A stretch of 64,000 nt of DNA from Oceanimonas pelagia. Lineage in GTDB: Bacteria; Pseudomonadota; Gammaproteobacteria; Enterobacterales; Aeromonadaceae. The position numbers and the translations under genes were made by a program. The stretch covers positions 728,001-792,000 of the forward strand of contig NZ_CP118224.1 in assembly GCF_030849025.1 (NCBI RefSeq). Reading direction: 5' to 3'. The notes beneath the pieces are model-generated. The model worked only from the letters and a program-made list of their open reading frames with translations. It was not told the origin of the DNA and ran no database searches. This document shows positions 17,678-26,833 of this stretch, in pieces (position 1 is the first letter of the stretch; each line of letters starts with the position of its first letter).

Positions 17678-17905
17678 TTATCTCAGGCTGGCGTTGAGCT
17701 GGTCGATGACTTCGGCCCAGTCCGAATCTTCCTGCAGCCCTTCCTTCAGAAAGCTGGCCTGGGCCGGGCTCCAGAAGGGCGCCTCAACCAGCTCCACTTC
17801 CGGCGGCAGCCGGTGGTTGTGCAGAAAATGCTCTATGCCGTCGTGGCTGGCATCCAGTCCCAGTTGTTCAAACAGTTCGCTGAACGGGTGAACGATATGC
17901 TCCAT
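17678..17905 (-). CDS. DUF2789 protein
   Basis: 75-residue soluble protein matching DUF2789 along its whole length: FSELFEQLGLDA, APFWSPAQASFLKEGLQEDSDWAEVIDQLN. Ribosome-binding sequence GGAGG lies just upstream of ATG 17905. Function unknown; the family is widespread in proteobacteria as a single small domain. It lies within a run of same-strand DUF genes. Confidence 0.83.
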   Translation of the reverse strand: MEHIVHPFSELFEQLGLDASHDGIEHFLHNHRLPPEVELVEAPFWSPAQASFLKEGLQEDSDWAEVIDQLNASLR

Positions 17906-17947
17906 GTTGACCTCCGTTTGCAGTGAAAAAGAACGTGCCGATCTGAG

Positions 17948-18250
17948 TTACAGCATAGGTGATGGCGGCTCCCGCAGCACCGGTACCGATACTTCCACCA
18001 CCCGCAGGCCGGCCAGCCAGAGCTCGCCCTCATTGCGCTGCATGCCGTCGTGACTGAACTCAAAGCGAAAATGGGCAAGCCACCGGCCTTTGCGCAGGCA
18101 AAAACGGTAGCGGTACACGCTCAGCAGCTGAAACTGCTGGCGCTTGCAGTAATGCACCAGCCAGCGATTGGCGAACTCGCTCTGGCGCCGCAGTTGCCAG
18201 ATCCCGGCCCCCAGCAACGCCAGGGCCAGCAGCCCCAGCAGCTCAGCCAC
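17948..18250 (-). CDS. DUF3301 membrane-anchored protein
   Basis: 100 residues with one N-terminal membrane segment (about 3-20, LLGLLALALLGAGIWQL) and a cytoplasmic-looking basic domain containing YRYRFCLRKGRWLAHFRFEFSHDGMQRNEGELWLAG, characteristic of DUF3301. It overlaps the DUF3549 gene end by eight bases, implying translational coupling. Function unknown. Confidence 0.8.
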   Translation of the reverse strand: MAELLGLLALALLGAGIWQLRRQSEFANRWLVHYCKRQQFQLLSVYRYRFCLRKGRWLAHFRFEFSHDGMQRNEGELWLAGLRVVEVSVPVLREPPSPML

Positions 18251-19277
18251 GGGTGGCGGCCAGCAGGCCGCCCAGGGCCTGTTTCAGGGCGGCGGGCAGT
18301 TCGGGGTTGTGCAGGTTGGCCAGGATCAGCGGTCGCAGCGCCGGCACCGACACCAGCTCGGCAAACAGGCCGTTGAACAGCTCGCCGTGGTGTTCCGCCA
18401 GCAGCGCCAGGTAGGGCAGCAGCAGGGCCTCGTCGGTCAGCTCCTGCCACAGCCGGGCGGCCAGGGTCAGCAGCAGGGCGGGGCCCGGGCTCAGCGCCAG
18501 CAGGGTGGCCAGCTTGGCGCTGCGCTCCCTGAAGGGGGCGCAGCCGGCGGTGGCGCGCAGCAGCAGGCCAATATGCTCTTCGTCGGGTTCACCCCGCTCC
18601 AGCTCGCCGTTAATGGCCTCGATCATGGCCTTGGCCAGCGGTGCGGGCAACGGATGGTGCTCGCACTGGGTCAGCAGCGCCTGCTGCACCGGCGCCGGTA
18701 ATTGCCACAGCCGCTGCTGCACCCGTTTCGCCAGGCCGGCGTCGGTGTGCAGCCGGGCGGCCAGGTCCGCCAGTCCCTGCAGGCCCAGCTGTTGCCAGTC
18801 ATGGGCCGCGGGATTTTCCAGGTAGTCGAGCACCCCCCGGTAATAGGCGGAGGGTGCATGGTTCAGCGTCAGGCTCAGGCGGGCGTGAAAAGCGGCCAGC
18901 TTGTCCTGGGCGGGCTGAAAGGTAAAGGGCGTGTTTGCCAGTTGCTGTTGCTGCTCGTCGGAAAGCGGAGCGTGAATATCGCCGCCGAGCTGCTCCACCA
19001 GCGCCGACAGGAAGAGCTTGACTGCGGCGTTGTTGAACAGGCCGCGTTCGTCCAGGGGGATCTTGAGAAACCACACATAGGGCTGGCCGCCATGTTGCTG
19101 CCAGTAGCATACCGCCAGCCAGGCGTGGCGCTGCAACGGCCAGGGATAGGGGCGCCGGCCGGCCTCAATGGCGACAAAGTCATCCCGCTCAAGGGGCTGC
19201 AAGCGCCGGCCCAGATCGAACAGGCGAAAGTCGGTTCCGGCCTGGGTCAAAAATTCGCTGAGAGTGTCTATTTGCAT
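18243..19277 (-). CDS. DUF3549 protein
   Basis: 344-residue soluble, mainly helical protein. The N-terminal segment ISTL-like (MQIDTLSEFLTQAGTDFRLFD) and the WFLKIPLDERGLFN stretch are family features. Later helical repeats are Leu-rich and may form a HEAT-like solenoid. ATG 19277 is preceded by a strong AGGAGGAG. It is the first gene of a five-gene minus-strand run (DUF3549, DUF3301, DUF2789, coiled-coil, DUF2310) and is divergent from yqcC. No function is established. Confidence 0.8.
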   Translation of the reverse strand: MQIDTLSEFLTQAGTDFRLFDLGRRLQPLERDDFVAIEAGRRPYPWPLQRHAWLAVCYWQQHGGQPYVWFLKIPLDERGLFNNAAVKLFLSALVEQLGGDIHAPLSDEQQQQLANTPFTFQPAQDKLAAFHARLSLTLNHAPSAYYRGVLDYLENPAAHDWQQLGLQGLADLAARLHTDAGLAKRVQQRLWQLPAPVQQALLTQCEHHPLPAPLAKAMIEAINGELERGEPDEEHIGLLLRATAGCAPFRERSAKLATLLALSPGPALLLTLAARLWQELTDEALLLPYLALLAEHHGELFNGLFAELVSVPALRPLILANLHNPELPAALKQALGGLLAATRG

Positions 19278-19363
19278 CGGCTCCTCCTGTCTTGAGGGCG
19301 AATTATAGGGAGTCGTTGGCCGGGATGGTATAGTAGCGGGCCGTTTTACCCGGAGTTTGCCCC

Positions 19364-19699
19364 ATGTCTGCTGATATTCCTTCCCTGCTGACCGACATTG
19401 AACGGGCGCTGAAAGCCCTGGGCTGGTGGCAGACGTCACCCCCTTCGGCCGCAGCGCTGGCCAGCACCCAGCCGTTTTGCCTTGATACCCTGAGCCTGCC
19501 CCAGTGGCTGCAATTCATATTGCTGCCGCGGTTGCGGGCCATGCTGGCGGCCGGCAGCCCGCTGCCGAGCCGCATTGCCGTGTACCCGATGGCGGTGGAG
19601 AGCTTCAGGGAAGTGCGTGAGCAGGCAGGGGCGCTGCTGGAAGCCATTGCCCGGCTGGATGAGGCCCTGAGTGGTGAGCCGGTGGTGCGCGAGCCATGA
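19364..19699 (+). CDS. yqcC: YqcC family protein
   Basis: 111 residues of the YqcC (DUF446) family: LLTDIERALKALGWW at the N-terminus and LSLPQWLQFILLPRLRAML in the middle. Function unknown; the E. coli gene is also immediately upstream of truC. Its stop overlaps the truC start (ATGA). A TATAGT hexamer lies 30 bases upstream of the start region, though no convincing -35 box is visible. Confidence 0.9.
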   Translation: MSADIPSLLTDIERALKALGWWQTSPPSAAALASTQPFCLDTLSLPQWLQFILLPRLRAMLAAGSPLPSRIAVYPMAVESFREVREQAGALLEAIARLDEALSGEPVVREP

Positions 19700-20445
19700 G
19701 CATTGAGCTGGTGTACGAAGACGACTGGCTGGTGGCGGTGAACAAGGCGCCGGGGCTGCTGGTGCACCGCAGCTGGCTGGATCGCCACGAAACCCGCTTT
19801 GCCATGCAGCTGACCCGGGACGCGGTGGGCTGTCATGTGTTTCCGGTGCACCGGCTCGACCGGCCCACCTCCGGGCTGCTGCTGTTTGCCAAGAATGCCG
19901 GGGTGGCCCGCACCCTGACCGAGGACTTTGGCGAGCGGCGAGTGAACAAAACCTACCTGGCGCTGGTGCGGGGCTACCTTGAGGGCGAAGGCCGGCTCGA
20001 CTATGCCCTGAGCCGGGAGCTGGATGACATTGCCGACAAGTTTGCCGATGCCGACAAGCCGGCCCAGGATGCCATTACCCGCTGGCAGGGGCTGGACCGG
20101 GTGGAGTTGCCGGTGGCGGTGTCCAAAAAGCACGCCACCAGCCGCTACAGCCTGGTGCAGCTCAGCCCGGAAACCGGCCGCAAGCACCAGTTGCGCCGGC
20201 ACATGGCCCACCTGCGCCATCCCATCGTCGGCGACACCAGTCACGGTGATGGCCGCCATAACCGGTTCTTTCGCGACCACTACCAGTGTAACCGGCTGAT
20301 GCTGCACGCCGCCCGGCTGAGCCTGACCCACCCGGTCACCGCTGAGCCGCTGAGGCTTGACGCTCCCCTGGACGAAACCTGGCGATCGCTGATCTGTGAG
20401 TTCGGTTGGGAAAGTACGCTCGCGACCAGTGAGCTGGCCGGGTAA
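19696..20445 (+). CDS. truC: TruC, tRNA pseudouridine-65 synthase
   Basis: 249-residue RluA-family pseudouridine synthase that modifies U65 in tRNA-Ile1 and tRNA-Asp. The catalytic motif HRLDRPTSGLLLF (Asp about residue 55) and the KTYLALVRG and GRKHQLRRHMAHLRHPIVGD segments are intact. No S4 domain, as in TruC. Overlaps yqcC by four bases, as in E. coli. Confidence 0.95.
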   Translation: MSIELVYEDDWLVAVNKAPGLLVHRSWLDRHETRFAMQLTRDAVGCHVFPVHRLDRPTSGLLLFAKNAGVARTLTEDFGERRVNKTYLALVRGYLEGEGRLDYALSRELDDIADKFADADKPAQDAITRWQGLDRVELPVAVSKKHATSRYSLVQLSPETGRKHQLRRHMAHLRHPIVGDTSHGDGRHNRFFRDHYQCNRLMLHAARLSLTHPVTAEPLRLDAPLDETWRSLICEFGWESTLATSELAG

Positions 20446-20477
20446 AATCCACAGTTTCAGTGGCTTAGGCGTATATC

Positions 20478-21392
20478 GTGATACTGCAACCTCTACTCGA
20501 TCGTATTGACTCACAGGCCCGCCGGCATATTGGCCAGGGCAAGGTGGCCGACTATATCCCCGCGTTGGCGCGGGTGCCTGCCGAGCGTTTTGGCATGGCC
20601 ATCTGTACCCTGGACGGCGAGCTGTATTGCAGTGGCGACGCCCGGGAGCCCTTCTCCATTCAGAGTATTTCCAAGGCCTTCGCCCTGGCAATGGCCCAGC
20701 AGCGCTATGGTGACGAGCTGTGGCAGCGGGTAGGCAAGGAGCCGTCGGGCAATGCCTTCAATTCCCTGGTGCAGTTGGAGTTCGAGCAGGGCATACCGCG
20801 TAATCCCTTTATCAATGCCGGCGCCCTGGTGGTGGTGGACGCGCTCAGCTCCCGCCTGTCGGCTCCGGTGCACGCCTTTCTGGAGGCGATGCGGCTGCGG
20901 TCCGGTAATCCGGGATTACGCATTGACCACAAGGTCGCCGACTCTGAGTATGAACACCGCTTTCGCAATGCGGCCATGGCCAACCTGATGAAGAGCTTTG
21001 GCAACTTTCGCAATGAGGTGGACGAGGTGCTGAGGGCTTATTTCAGCTATTGCGCCCTGTCCATGAGCTGTGTGGACCTGGCCCGTGCCTTCAGTTTCCT
21101 GGCCAATGGCGGTTGCTGCGTGGTGACCGGCGAGCAGTGGCTGTCCCGGCTGCAGACGCAGCAGCTCAACGCCCTGCTGTTCACCTCGGGACTCTATGAT
21201 GCGGCCGGGGATTTCGCCTACCGGGTAGGCATGCCAGCCAAGTCCGGGGTGGGGGGCGGTATCGTGGCGGTGGTACCGGGACGTTTCACGGTGTGCGTCT
21301 GGTCGCCGGAACTGAACTGTTATGGCAATTCGGTGGCGGGGATCTGGGCGCTGGAAGAGTTGTCCCGGGCTCTGGACTTACGACTTTTCTGA
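20478..21392 (+). CDS. glsB: Glutaminase (GlsB type)
   Basis: 304-residue serine-dependent glutaminase, converting glutamine to glutamate and ammonia. The beta-lactamase-like Ser-x-x-Lys is in [13 protein letters not shown], with NPFINAGAL and the [19 protein letters not shown] loop also present. Length matches E. coli YneH/GlsB (308). GTG 20478 is the apparent start; 32 bases separate it from truC. It is followed 11 bases later by a flavodoxin gene, so truC-glsB-yqcA are probably one unit. Insertion between truC and yqcA differs from the E. coli order. Confidence 0.93.
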   Translation: MILQPLLDRIDSQARRHIGQGKVADYIPALARVPAERFGMAICTLDGELYCSGDAREPFSIQSISKAFALAMAQQRYGDELWQRVGKEPSGNAFNSLVQLEFEQGIPRNPFINAGALVVVDALSSRLSAPVHAFLEAMRLRSGNPGLRIDHKVADSEYEHRFRNAAMANLMKSFGNFRNEVDEVLRAYFSYCALSMSCVDLARAFSFLANGGCCVVTGEQWLSRLQTQQLNALLFTSGLYDAAGDFAYRVGMPAKSGVGGGIVAVVPGRFTVCVWSPELNCYGNSVAGIWALEELSRALDLRLF

Positions 21393-21403
21393 CAGGAGGA
21401 AAT

Positions 21404-21844
21404 ATGGCGACAGTGGAGATTATTATCGGCACCGTGTATGGCTCGGCCGTGCTGGTGGCGGAGGCCCTGGAGGAAGCACTGGTGAAGGCGGGCCACAGCG
21501 TGACCCTGCATGAAGATGCGGAGCTGGCCGAGCTGGATCAATCCCATTTCTGGTTGTTTGTGACCTCCACCACCGGTCAGGGCGACATTCCCCCCAACCT
21601 GGTGCCGCTGTTCGAAGAGCTGCGGGAAAGCTGTCCGCCCATTCCTCGGGTGCGTTACGCCCTGGTGGCCCTGGGCGACAGCAGCTACGAGCACTTCTGT
21701 GGCGCCGGCCGCCGGCTGGACGAACAGTTGCAGGAGCTACAGGCCCAGGCGGTCACCGAGCGGCTGCAGGTGGACGCCACCGACACCCTGGAGCCGGAGG
21801 TGCCCGCCCTTGACTGGCTCAAGGGCTGGATGGACAAAATTTAA
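21404..21844 (+). CDS. yqcA: Flavodoxin (YqcA/MioC type)
   Basis: 146-residue FMN-binding flavodoxin. The phosphate-binding region is IIIGTVYGSAVLVAEAL, with a TSTTGQGDIPPN loop and ALGDSSYEHFCGAGRRLDEQL in the second half. AGGAGGA precedes ATG 21404. E. coli yqcA is next to truC, which supports the symbol; MioC is the closest alternative. It probably serves as a low-potential electron donor with an unidentified partner. Confidence 0.9.
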   Translation: MATVEIIIGTVYGSAVLVAEALEEALVKAGHSVTLHEDAELAELDQSHFWLFVTSTTGQGDIPPNLVPLFEELRESCPPIPRVRYALVALGDSSYEHFCGAGRRLDEQLQELQAQAVTERLQVDATDTLEPEVPALDWLKGWMDKI

Positions 21845-21937
21845 AAGAGGGGGGCATCTTGTTTCCACGTGCTGTGTGGGCATGCATGCCGGGACGGTAT
21901 CGGGGGGCGCGCTGTCTTGTGCCTCACCCCTTGCGTA

Positions 21938-22801
21938 TCACTGCTCACGATTGAGCCGGATGCCGTTCGCTTCAATCAGGATTTTGCCCTGCTTGTACAG
22001 CCCGCCGATGGCCTTCTTGAAGGTGCCCTTGCTGATGCCGAACAGGCGGTAAATGGTGTCGGGATCCGTTTTGTCGCTCACCGGCAGGCTGCCGCCGGCG
22101 GCCTGCAGCCGGGCCAGTACCTTGTCCGCCGCCTCGTCGGTCTTGCCCGGGCCGGGCTTGAACAGGGTCAGGTCAATCTTGCCGTCGGCCCGCACCTGCT
22201 TGATGTAGCCACGCAGGCTTTTGCCCATAGGCAGGCGCTCGGGCAGCTCCGACTTGAACAGCTGGCCCCAGAAGCGACCGTCGACGATGGCCTTGAGCCC
22301 CAGGGGGGTGCCGGCCACGATCAGCAGGCTGACCTCGTCGCCGGCGCTGTAGCGGGGCGTGTCCTTGCTGAGAAAGGGCTCCAGCTTGCTGGTGGCCACC
22401 ATGCGTCCCTCGTGATCCAGCGACAGGTACACCACATAATGGCGGCCCACCTGCATGAGCTGGGCCTGATTGCGGGCGGGCACGAAAATGTCCTTTTTCA
22501 TGCCCCAGTCGAGAAAGGCCCCCAGGCGGTTGACCGTCACCACCCTGAGCGAGGCGAACTGGTTGACCCTGGCCTTGGGACGGCTGGTGGTGATCACCGG
22601 CTGCAGATCCGCATCCAGATACATAAAGGCGTCGATCCGGTCGCCGGGCTGGCAGCCGGCGGGCAGCTGGCTTCTGGGCAGAAACAGCTCGCCCCAGTCG
22701 CCGCCGTCCAGCCAGCCGCCCTTGTCGTCGAGCCGCAGCAAAGGCAGGGAGTTGTTGTCGCCAAGCTTGATCATCAGGATTCCATCGTTGTCAAAAACCA
22801 T
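21938..22801 (-). CDS. CvfB/YitL-type S1 RNA-binding protein
   Basis: 287 residues with tandem S1-like OB folds followed by a C-terminal winged helix (DTIYRLFGISKGTFKKAIGGLYKQGKILIE), the CvfB architecture. Recognisable segments: GDWGELFLPRSQLP, VTVNRLGAFLDWGMKKDIFVP and KSLRGYIKQVRADGKIDLTLF. In Staphylococcus CvfB affects virulence gene expression; the role in gammaproteobacteria is open. An in-frame ATG at 22774 would begin MIKLGDNNSLP, which fits the family N-terminus, so the true start may be nine residues later. Convergent with yqcA. Confidence 0.87.
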   Translation of the reverse strand: MVFDNDGILMIKLGDNNSLPLLRLDDKGGWLDGGDWGELFLPRSQLPAGCQPGDRIDAFMYLDADLQPVITTSRPKARVNQFASLRVVTVNRLGAFLDWGMKKDIFVPARNQAQLMQVGRHYVVYLSLDHEGRMVATSKLEPFLSKDTPRYSAGDEVSLLIVAGTPLGLKAIVDGRFWGQLFKSELPERLPMGKSLRGYIKQVRADGKIDLTLFKPGPGKTDEAADKVLARLQAAGGSLPVSDKTDPDTIYRLFGISKGTFKKAIGGLYKQGKILIEANGIRLNREQ

Positions 22802-23014
22802 GATCTTAGCCTGCCGGACGGGTAAAAACCATCTTTGAAAAGGTCCCGGGGTCCGGTTGCAGCTTAAAACTTAAACCTTTAAATTCAATGAATTATCATT
22901 TTTCTGTTGCCCCTGTCGGTCAAAAGGCTGCTACACTCGGGCAAAAGATCGACACTGTGGTGATTGTGTTCCCGTTTTCAGCGGGCCCGCCATATTCAGG
23001 AGCAATACGCAAGC

Positions 23015-24904
23015 ATGGATCAGGCACAGATCACCATCCTTATTATTCTTGCCGCCACCGTGGTGATGTTCATGTGGGGGCGCTGGCGCCACGACATGGT
23101 GGCCGCCGGCGCCCTGCTCGCCTGCATTCTCACCGGCCTGGTGCCCGCCGAGGTGGCCTTCGACGGTCTGGGCCACCCGGCGGTGATCACCGTGGCCTGC
23201 GTGCTGGTGCTGAGCAAGGGCCTGCAGAGCACGGGAGCGGTGGATGTGCTGGCGCGCACCTTTTTGCCGGGCCAGTCCGGCCCTGTGCTGTCGATTGTGG
23301 CGCTGACCACCCTGGGCGCCGTGCTGTCGGCCTTTATGAACAACGTGGGCGCCCTGGCGCTGCTGATGCCGGTGGCCCTGCAAATGGCCCGGCGCCAGCA
23401 ACTGCCGCCGGGCCAGATCCTGATGCCACTGGCCTTTGGCACCATACTGGGGGGCATGACCACCCTGATCGGCACTCCGCCCAATTTGATCGTCTCCGGT
23501 TTTCGCCAGGCCAGCGGTGGCGAAGGCTTTGGCATGTTCGACTACACCCCGGTGGGGCTGGCGGTGGCCGCCCTGGGAGTGGGATTTGTGACCCTCGTCG
23601 GCTGGCGGCTGGTGCCTGCGCGCAAGCAGTCGGGCATGGAAGGGTTTGAGTCCGGCGCCTACATCACCGAAGCCCGGGTACCGGAAGGCAGCAAGGCCGA
23701 AGGGCTTACCCTGCGTGAGCTGGAGCTGGCACTGGTGGAGGCGGATGCCCAGGTGCTGGGGCTGGTGCGCAACTCGGTTCGGGTGATGCCGCCCAGCCCG
23801 CGCCGGCGCACCCGCGCCGGCGATATTCTGATGCTGGAAGCCGAGGCCGAGACCCTGTCCCATGCCCTGTCGTCCCTCGGGCTCAAGCTGGAAGAAGCCA
23901 GGGCCACCAAGGAAGAGCGGCAAAAGGAAAAAGAAAAGGCCGGCAAGGACAATGGTCCGCCCCGGGAGACCGCCGCCGAGCCGGAAACGGACGAGCAGGC
24001 GAAAAAGGACAAGAAGGAAAAAAACGAGGACGGCTCCGATGAAATCGTGCTGATGGAGCTGGTGATTTTGCCCAGCTCCGAGCTGCTGGGGCGTACCGCC
24101 CGGGGCATTCAGCTGCGCACCCGCTACGGTGTTAATCTGCTGGCGGTGTCGCGCCAGGGCCAGCGCTCCTTCAAGCGGCTGCGGGCGCTGGCGTTTCGCG
24201 CCGGCGATCTGCTGCTGATGCAGGGCTCGCCCGAGCTGATAGCCGAGTTTGCCTCCAGCACCGGCTGCGTGCCCCTGGCGGAGCGGGAGCTGCGGATCCC
24301 CGACAAGAAAAAGGCGCTGACCGCGGCCGGTATCATGGCCGCCTCGGTCACGGTGGCGGCTCTTGGCTGGCTGCCGGCGGCGGTGGCCTTTGCCAGTGGC
24401 GTGCTGGCGTCCATGGTGTTTCGTACCGTGCCGCCGCGCTCGGTTTACAATGCCGTGGACTGGCCGGTGGTGGTGCTGCTGGGGGCGCTGATCCCGGTGG
24501 CGGACGTAATGGAATCGAGCGGCACCGCCCGTCTGGTGGCCGGCTGGCTGCTCGACGGGGTGGCCCAGGGCAGTGCCCTGGTGGCGCTGGCGCTGATCCT
24601 GGTGGTGACCATGACCCTGTCGGACGTGATGAACAACGCGGCCACGGCGGCGGTGATGTGCCCCATCGCCCTGGGCACCGCCAATCAGCTGGCGGTGAAC
24701 CCGGATGCCTTTCTGATGGCGGTGGCCATTGGCGGCTCCTGTGCCTTTCTCACCCCCATCGGCCACCAGAACAATACCCTGATCCTGGGGCCCGGGGGCT
24801 TTCGCTTTGGCGATTACTGGCGACTGGGGTTGCCGCTGGAACTGCTGGTGATCGCGCTCAGCCTGCCCATGCTGTTATGGATTTGGCCGCTTCAGGCCGG
24901 ATAA
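23015..24904 (+). CDS. SLC13/DASS-type transporter with two TrkA_C domains
   Basis: 629-residue inner-membrane transporter of the ArsB/NhaD-DASS superfamily. N-terminal membrane half (about 5-195) contains FMNNVGALALLMPVALQ and GTILGGMTTLIGTPPNLIVSG. Two cytoplasmic TrkA_C (RCK_C) regulatory domains follow (about 215-298 and 350-425), then the second membrane half with SDVMNNAATAAVMCPIA and SCAFLTPIGHQNNTLILGPGG. Between the RCK_C domains lies a highly charged Lys/Glu linker (about 300-342). Anions such as sulfate or dicarboxylates are typical substrates; the real one is not determinable here. ATG 23015 has AGGAG 12 bases upstream. Confidence 0.88.
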   Translation: MDQAQITILIILAATVVMFMWGRWRHDMVAAGALLACILTGLVPAEVAFDGLGHPAVITVACVLVLSKGLQSTGAVDVLARTFLPGQSGPVLSIVALTTLGAVLSAFMNNVGALALLMPVALQMARRQQLPPGQILMPLAFGTILGGMTTLIGTPPNLIVSGFRQASGGEGFGMFDYTPVGLAVAALGVGFVTLVGWRLVPARKQSGMEGFESGAYITEARVPEGSKAEGLTLRELELALVEADAQVLGLVRNSVRVMPPSPRRRTRAGDILMLEAEAETLSHALSSLGLKLEEARATKEERQKEKEKAGKDNGPPRETAAEPETDEQAKKDKKEKNEDGSDEIVLMELVILPSSELLGRTARGIQLRTRYGVNLLAVSRQGQRSFKRLRALAFRAGDLLLMQGSPELIAEFASSTGCVPLAERELRIPDKKKALTAAGIMAASVTVAALGWLPAAVAFASGVLASMVFRTVPPRSVYNAVDWPVVVLLGALIPVADVMESSGTARLVAGWLLDGVAQGSALVALALILVVTMTLSDVMNNAATAAVMCPIALGTANQLAVNPDAFLMAVAIGGSCAFLTPIGHQNNTLILGPGGFRFGDYWRLGLPLELLVIALSLPMLLWIWPLQAG

Positions 24905-24919
24905 CACGAGGAAATGCCC

Positions 24920-25186
24920 ATGCAAAACGAACTGGACAACCGCATTATTCTGGAAGTATTTGACAAGATCCGGCGCTTTGGCCAGCCCTACGAGGACGGC
25001 CACATGCTGGAAGGCATCGTGGCCAGGAGTGATTTCGACGGTTACAGCGTGGTGCTGGAAGGCAGTGGCGTGACCCTGCAGCTCAATTTTCACCAGAGCT
25101 ACCATTTCGAATACGCCACCAACGGCCTGAAGGAGCAGTTTATGGCCAAGGTCGATTATATTCACCGCCACTTTAACGAGTCATAA
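24920..25186 (+). CDS. DUF3081 protein
   Basis: 88-residue soluble protein matching DUF3081: NELDNRIILEVFDKIRRFGQP, SDFDGYSVVLEGSGVTLQLNFHQSYHFEY. ATG 24920 is 8 bases after GAGG and is preferred over ATG 24914, which is too close to it. It lies 15 bases after the transporter and is probably co-transcribed with it. Function unknown. Confidence 0.82.
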   Translation: MQNELDNRIILEVFDKIRRFGQPYEDGHMLEGIVARSDFDGYSVVLEGSGVTLQLNFHQSYHFEYATNGLKEQFMAKVDYIHRHFNES

Positions 25187-25202
25187 CGGCAAATATAACA
25201 TC

Positions 25203-25277
25203 GTCATACCGGGCTTGACCCGGTATCTTGCTGCAGAAAGATCCTGACCGGGTCGCGATGACTTTCGTCAGGATGAC
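25203..25277. repeat. REPIN-like palindromic element A
   Basis: Starts GTCATACCGGG and ends GGATGAC, giving inverted ends. The first hairpin has arms ATACCGGG / CCCGGTAT. The first 27 bases match the element at 26834 with one substitution (GGGC versus GGGT). Located between the DUF3081 gene and dbpA, both of which end here. Confidence 0.7.
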
Positions 25278-25307
25278 GGCCTGAGCGTATTATTCATCCG
25301 GCGACGG

Positions 25308-26687
25308 TCAACCCAGCCGGCTGGCACGCACGCTGCGGCCCTTGATTTTTCCCTGTTGCAGGTGCCTGAGTGCCTGCCGGGCCACGTCCTTGTGCACCGC
25401 CACGTACGACTGCATTTCGGTAATGTCGATTTTGCCCACCTGGGCACCGGCGATGCCGGCATCCCGGGTCAGGGCGCCGAGAATGTCGCCGGCGCGGATT
25501 TTGCTTTTGCGGCCGCCGGCGATATTCAGGGTGACCATCTCCGGCTGGCGGGGAGTCGCCTGACCGTTGAGGGCATCCAGCGAACCCTGCGCCATGGGCG
25601 CGCGCTGGTATTCTTCAATCATGTTGACCCGGTAGGCTTCCTGCGGGCTGTACAGGTTCAGCGCCAGGCCCTGCTCGCCGGCGCGGCCGGTGCGGCCGAT
25701 GCGGTGTACATGCACCTGGGGATCCTGGGTGATGTCGTAGTTGATCACCGCCGCCAGCTCCTTGATGTCGAGGCCCCGGGCGGCCACGTCGGTGGCCACC
25801 AGAATGTTGGCGCTGCCGTTGGCAAAGCGCACCAGCACCTGATCCCGTTCCCGCTGCTCCAGATCGCCGTTCAGTGCCAGGGCGGCAAAACCCAGGCCGT
25901 TGAGGTGAGCGGCCACCTCCTGGCAGGCCCGCTTGGTGTTGCAGAACACCACGGTGGAGGCGGGGGCGTAGTGGGCCAGCAGCGTCGCCAGCGCGGTTTT
26001 GCGCCGCTCCGGCGCCACTTCAAACAGCAGCTCGACAATGTTCTCGCCCCGGTGCTCGTCGGCCACCGCAATCTGTTGCGGCTGGCGTTGCAGGCCGCGG
26101 CTCAGCTCGGCGATGCCGTCGGGATAGGTGGCGGAAAACAGCAGGGTCTGGCGTTCGGCGGGGGCAAAGGCCACCACCTTGCGAATGTCGTCGGCAAAGC
26201 CCATGTCGAGCATGCGATCGGCCTCGTCCAGCACCAGGGTATTGAGCGCATCCAGGCTCAGGCTGCCCTGTTGCAGGTGCTTGAGCATGCGTCCCGGCGT
26301 GCCCACCACGATATGGGCACCGAATTGCAGGGTGGCGGTCTGGGCCGCGGTGGGCGAGCCGCCACACAAGGATACCAGCTTGACGTTGGCCAGGGCCCGG
26401 GCCAGTTTGCGCAGCTCCCGTGCCACCTGATCCGCCAGCTCGCGGGTGGGACACAGCACCATGGCCTGCACGTCGTTACGGCTGACATCGAGCCGCGACA
26501 GCAGCCCCAGGCCAAAGGTCAGGGTCTTGCCGCTACCGGTGCTGGCCTGGGCAATCACGTCCCGGCCGGCCAGCACCAGGGGCAGGCCCCGGGCCTGAAT
26601 GGGGGTCATGCGGGTATAACCCAGGCTGGTCAGGTTGTCGAGCAGGGTCGGGCCCAGCGGCAGGGCGGAAAAGTCGGTGTTGGTCAC
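25308..26687 (-). CDS. dbpA: DbpA, DEAD-box rRNA helicase
   Basis: 459-residue ATP-dependent RNA helicase acting on 23S rRNA helix 92 during 50S maturation. All helicase motifs are visible: ASTGSGKT (I), PTRELADQV (Ia), TPGRML (Ib), VLDEADRML (II), LFSATYP (III), VATDVAARGLD (V), HRIGRTGRAG (VI). The C-terminal RNA-binding domain (about 385-459, GGRKSKIRAGDILGALTRDAGI...VGKIDI) distinguishes DbpA from other DEAD-box proteins. Length matches E. coli (457). E. coli DbpA is similar throughout. Confidence 0.95.
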   Translation of the reverse strand: MTNTDFSALPLGPTLLDNLTSLGYTRMTPIQARGLPLVLAGRDVIAQASTGSGKTLTFGLGLLSRLDVSRNDVQAMVLCPTRELADQVARELRKLARALANVKLVSLCGGSPTAAQTATLQFGAHIVVGTPGRMLKHLQQGSLSLDALNTLVLDEADRMLDMGFADDIRKVVAFAPAERQTLLFSATYPDGIAELSRGLQRQPQQIAVADEHRGENIVELLFEVAPERRKTALATLLAHYAPASTVVFCNTKRACQEVAAHLNGLGFAALALNGDLEQRERDQVLVRFANGSANILVATDVAARGLDIKELAAVINYDITQDPQVHVHRIGRTGRAGEQGLALNLYSPQEAYRVNMIEEYQRAPMAQGSLDALNGQATPRQPEMVTLNIAGGRKSKIRAGDILGALTRDAGIAGAQVGKIDITEMQSYVAVHKDVARQALRHLQQGKIKGRSVRASRLG

Positions 26688-26784
26688 GGAAGGCTTCGCT
26701 GTAGTGAAATGAAAGGAGCCGGAACGGCGGGGGGCGCATCATAGCAGAAATGTGTTCGGGGTGGTGTTTTTCTGCGCGCTTAAA

Positions 26785-26813
26785 ACAAAAACGGCGCTGT
26801 CAGTAACGGCGCC
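26785..26813 (-). terminator. Terminator downstream of dapD
   Basis: Read on the minus strand, GGCGCC and GT...AC-GGCGC arms form an imperfect 8-bp stem around a 5-base loop, followed by GTTTTTGTTTT. It lies about 110 bases past the dapD stop, beyond the palindromic element, and upstream of dbpA. Confidence 0.65.
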
Positions 26814-26833
26814 ATTGCTATTCTCGGTGTGCC

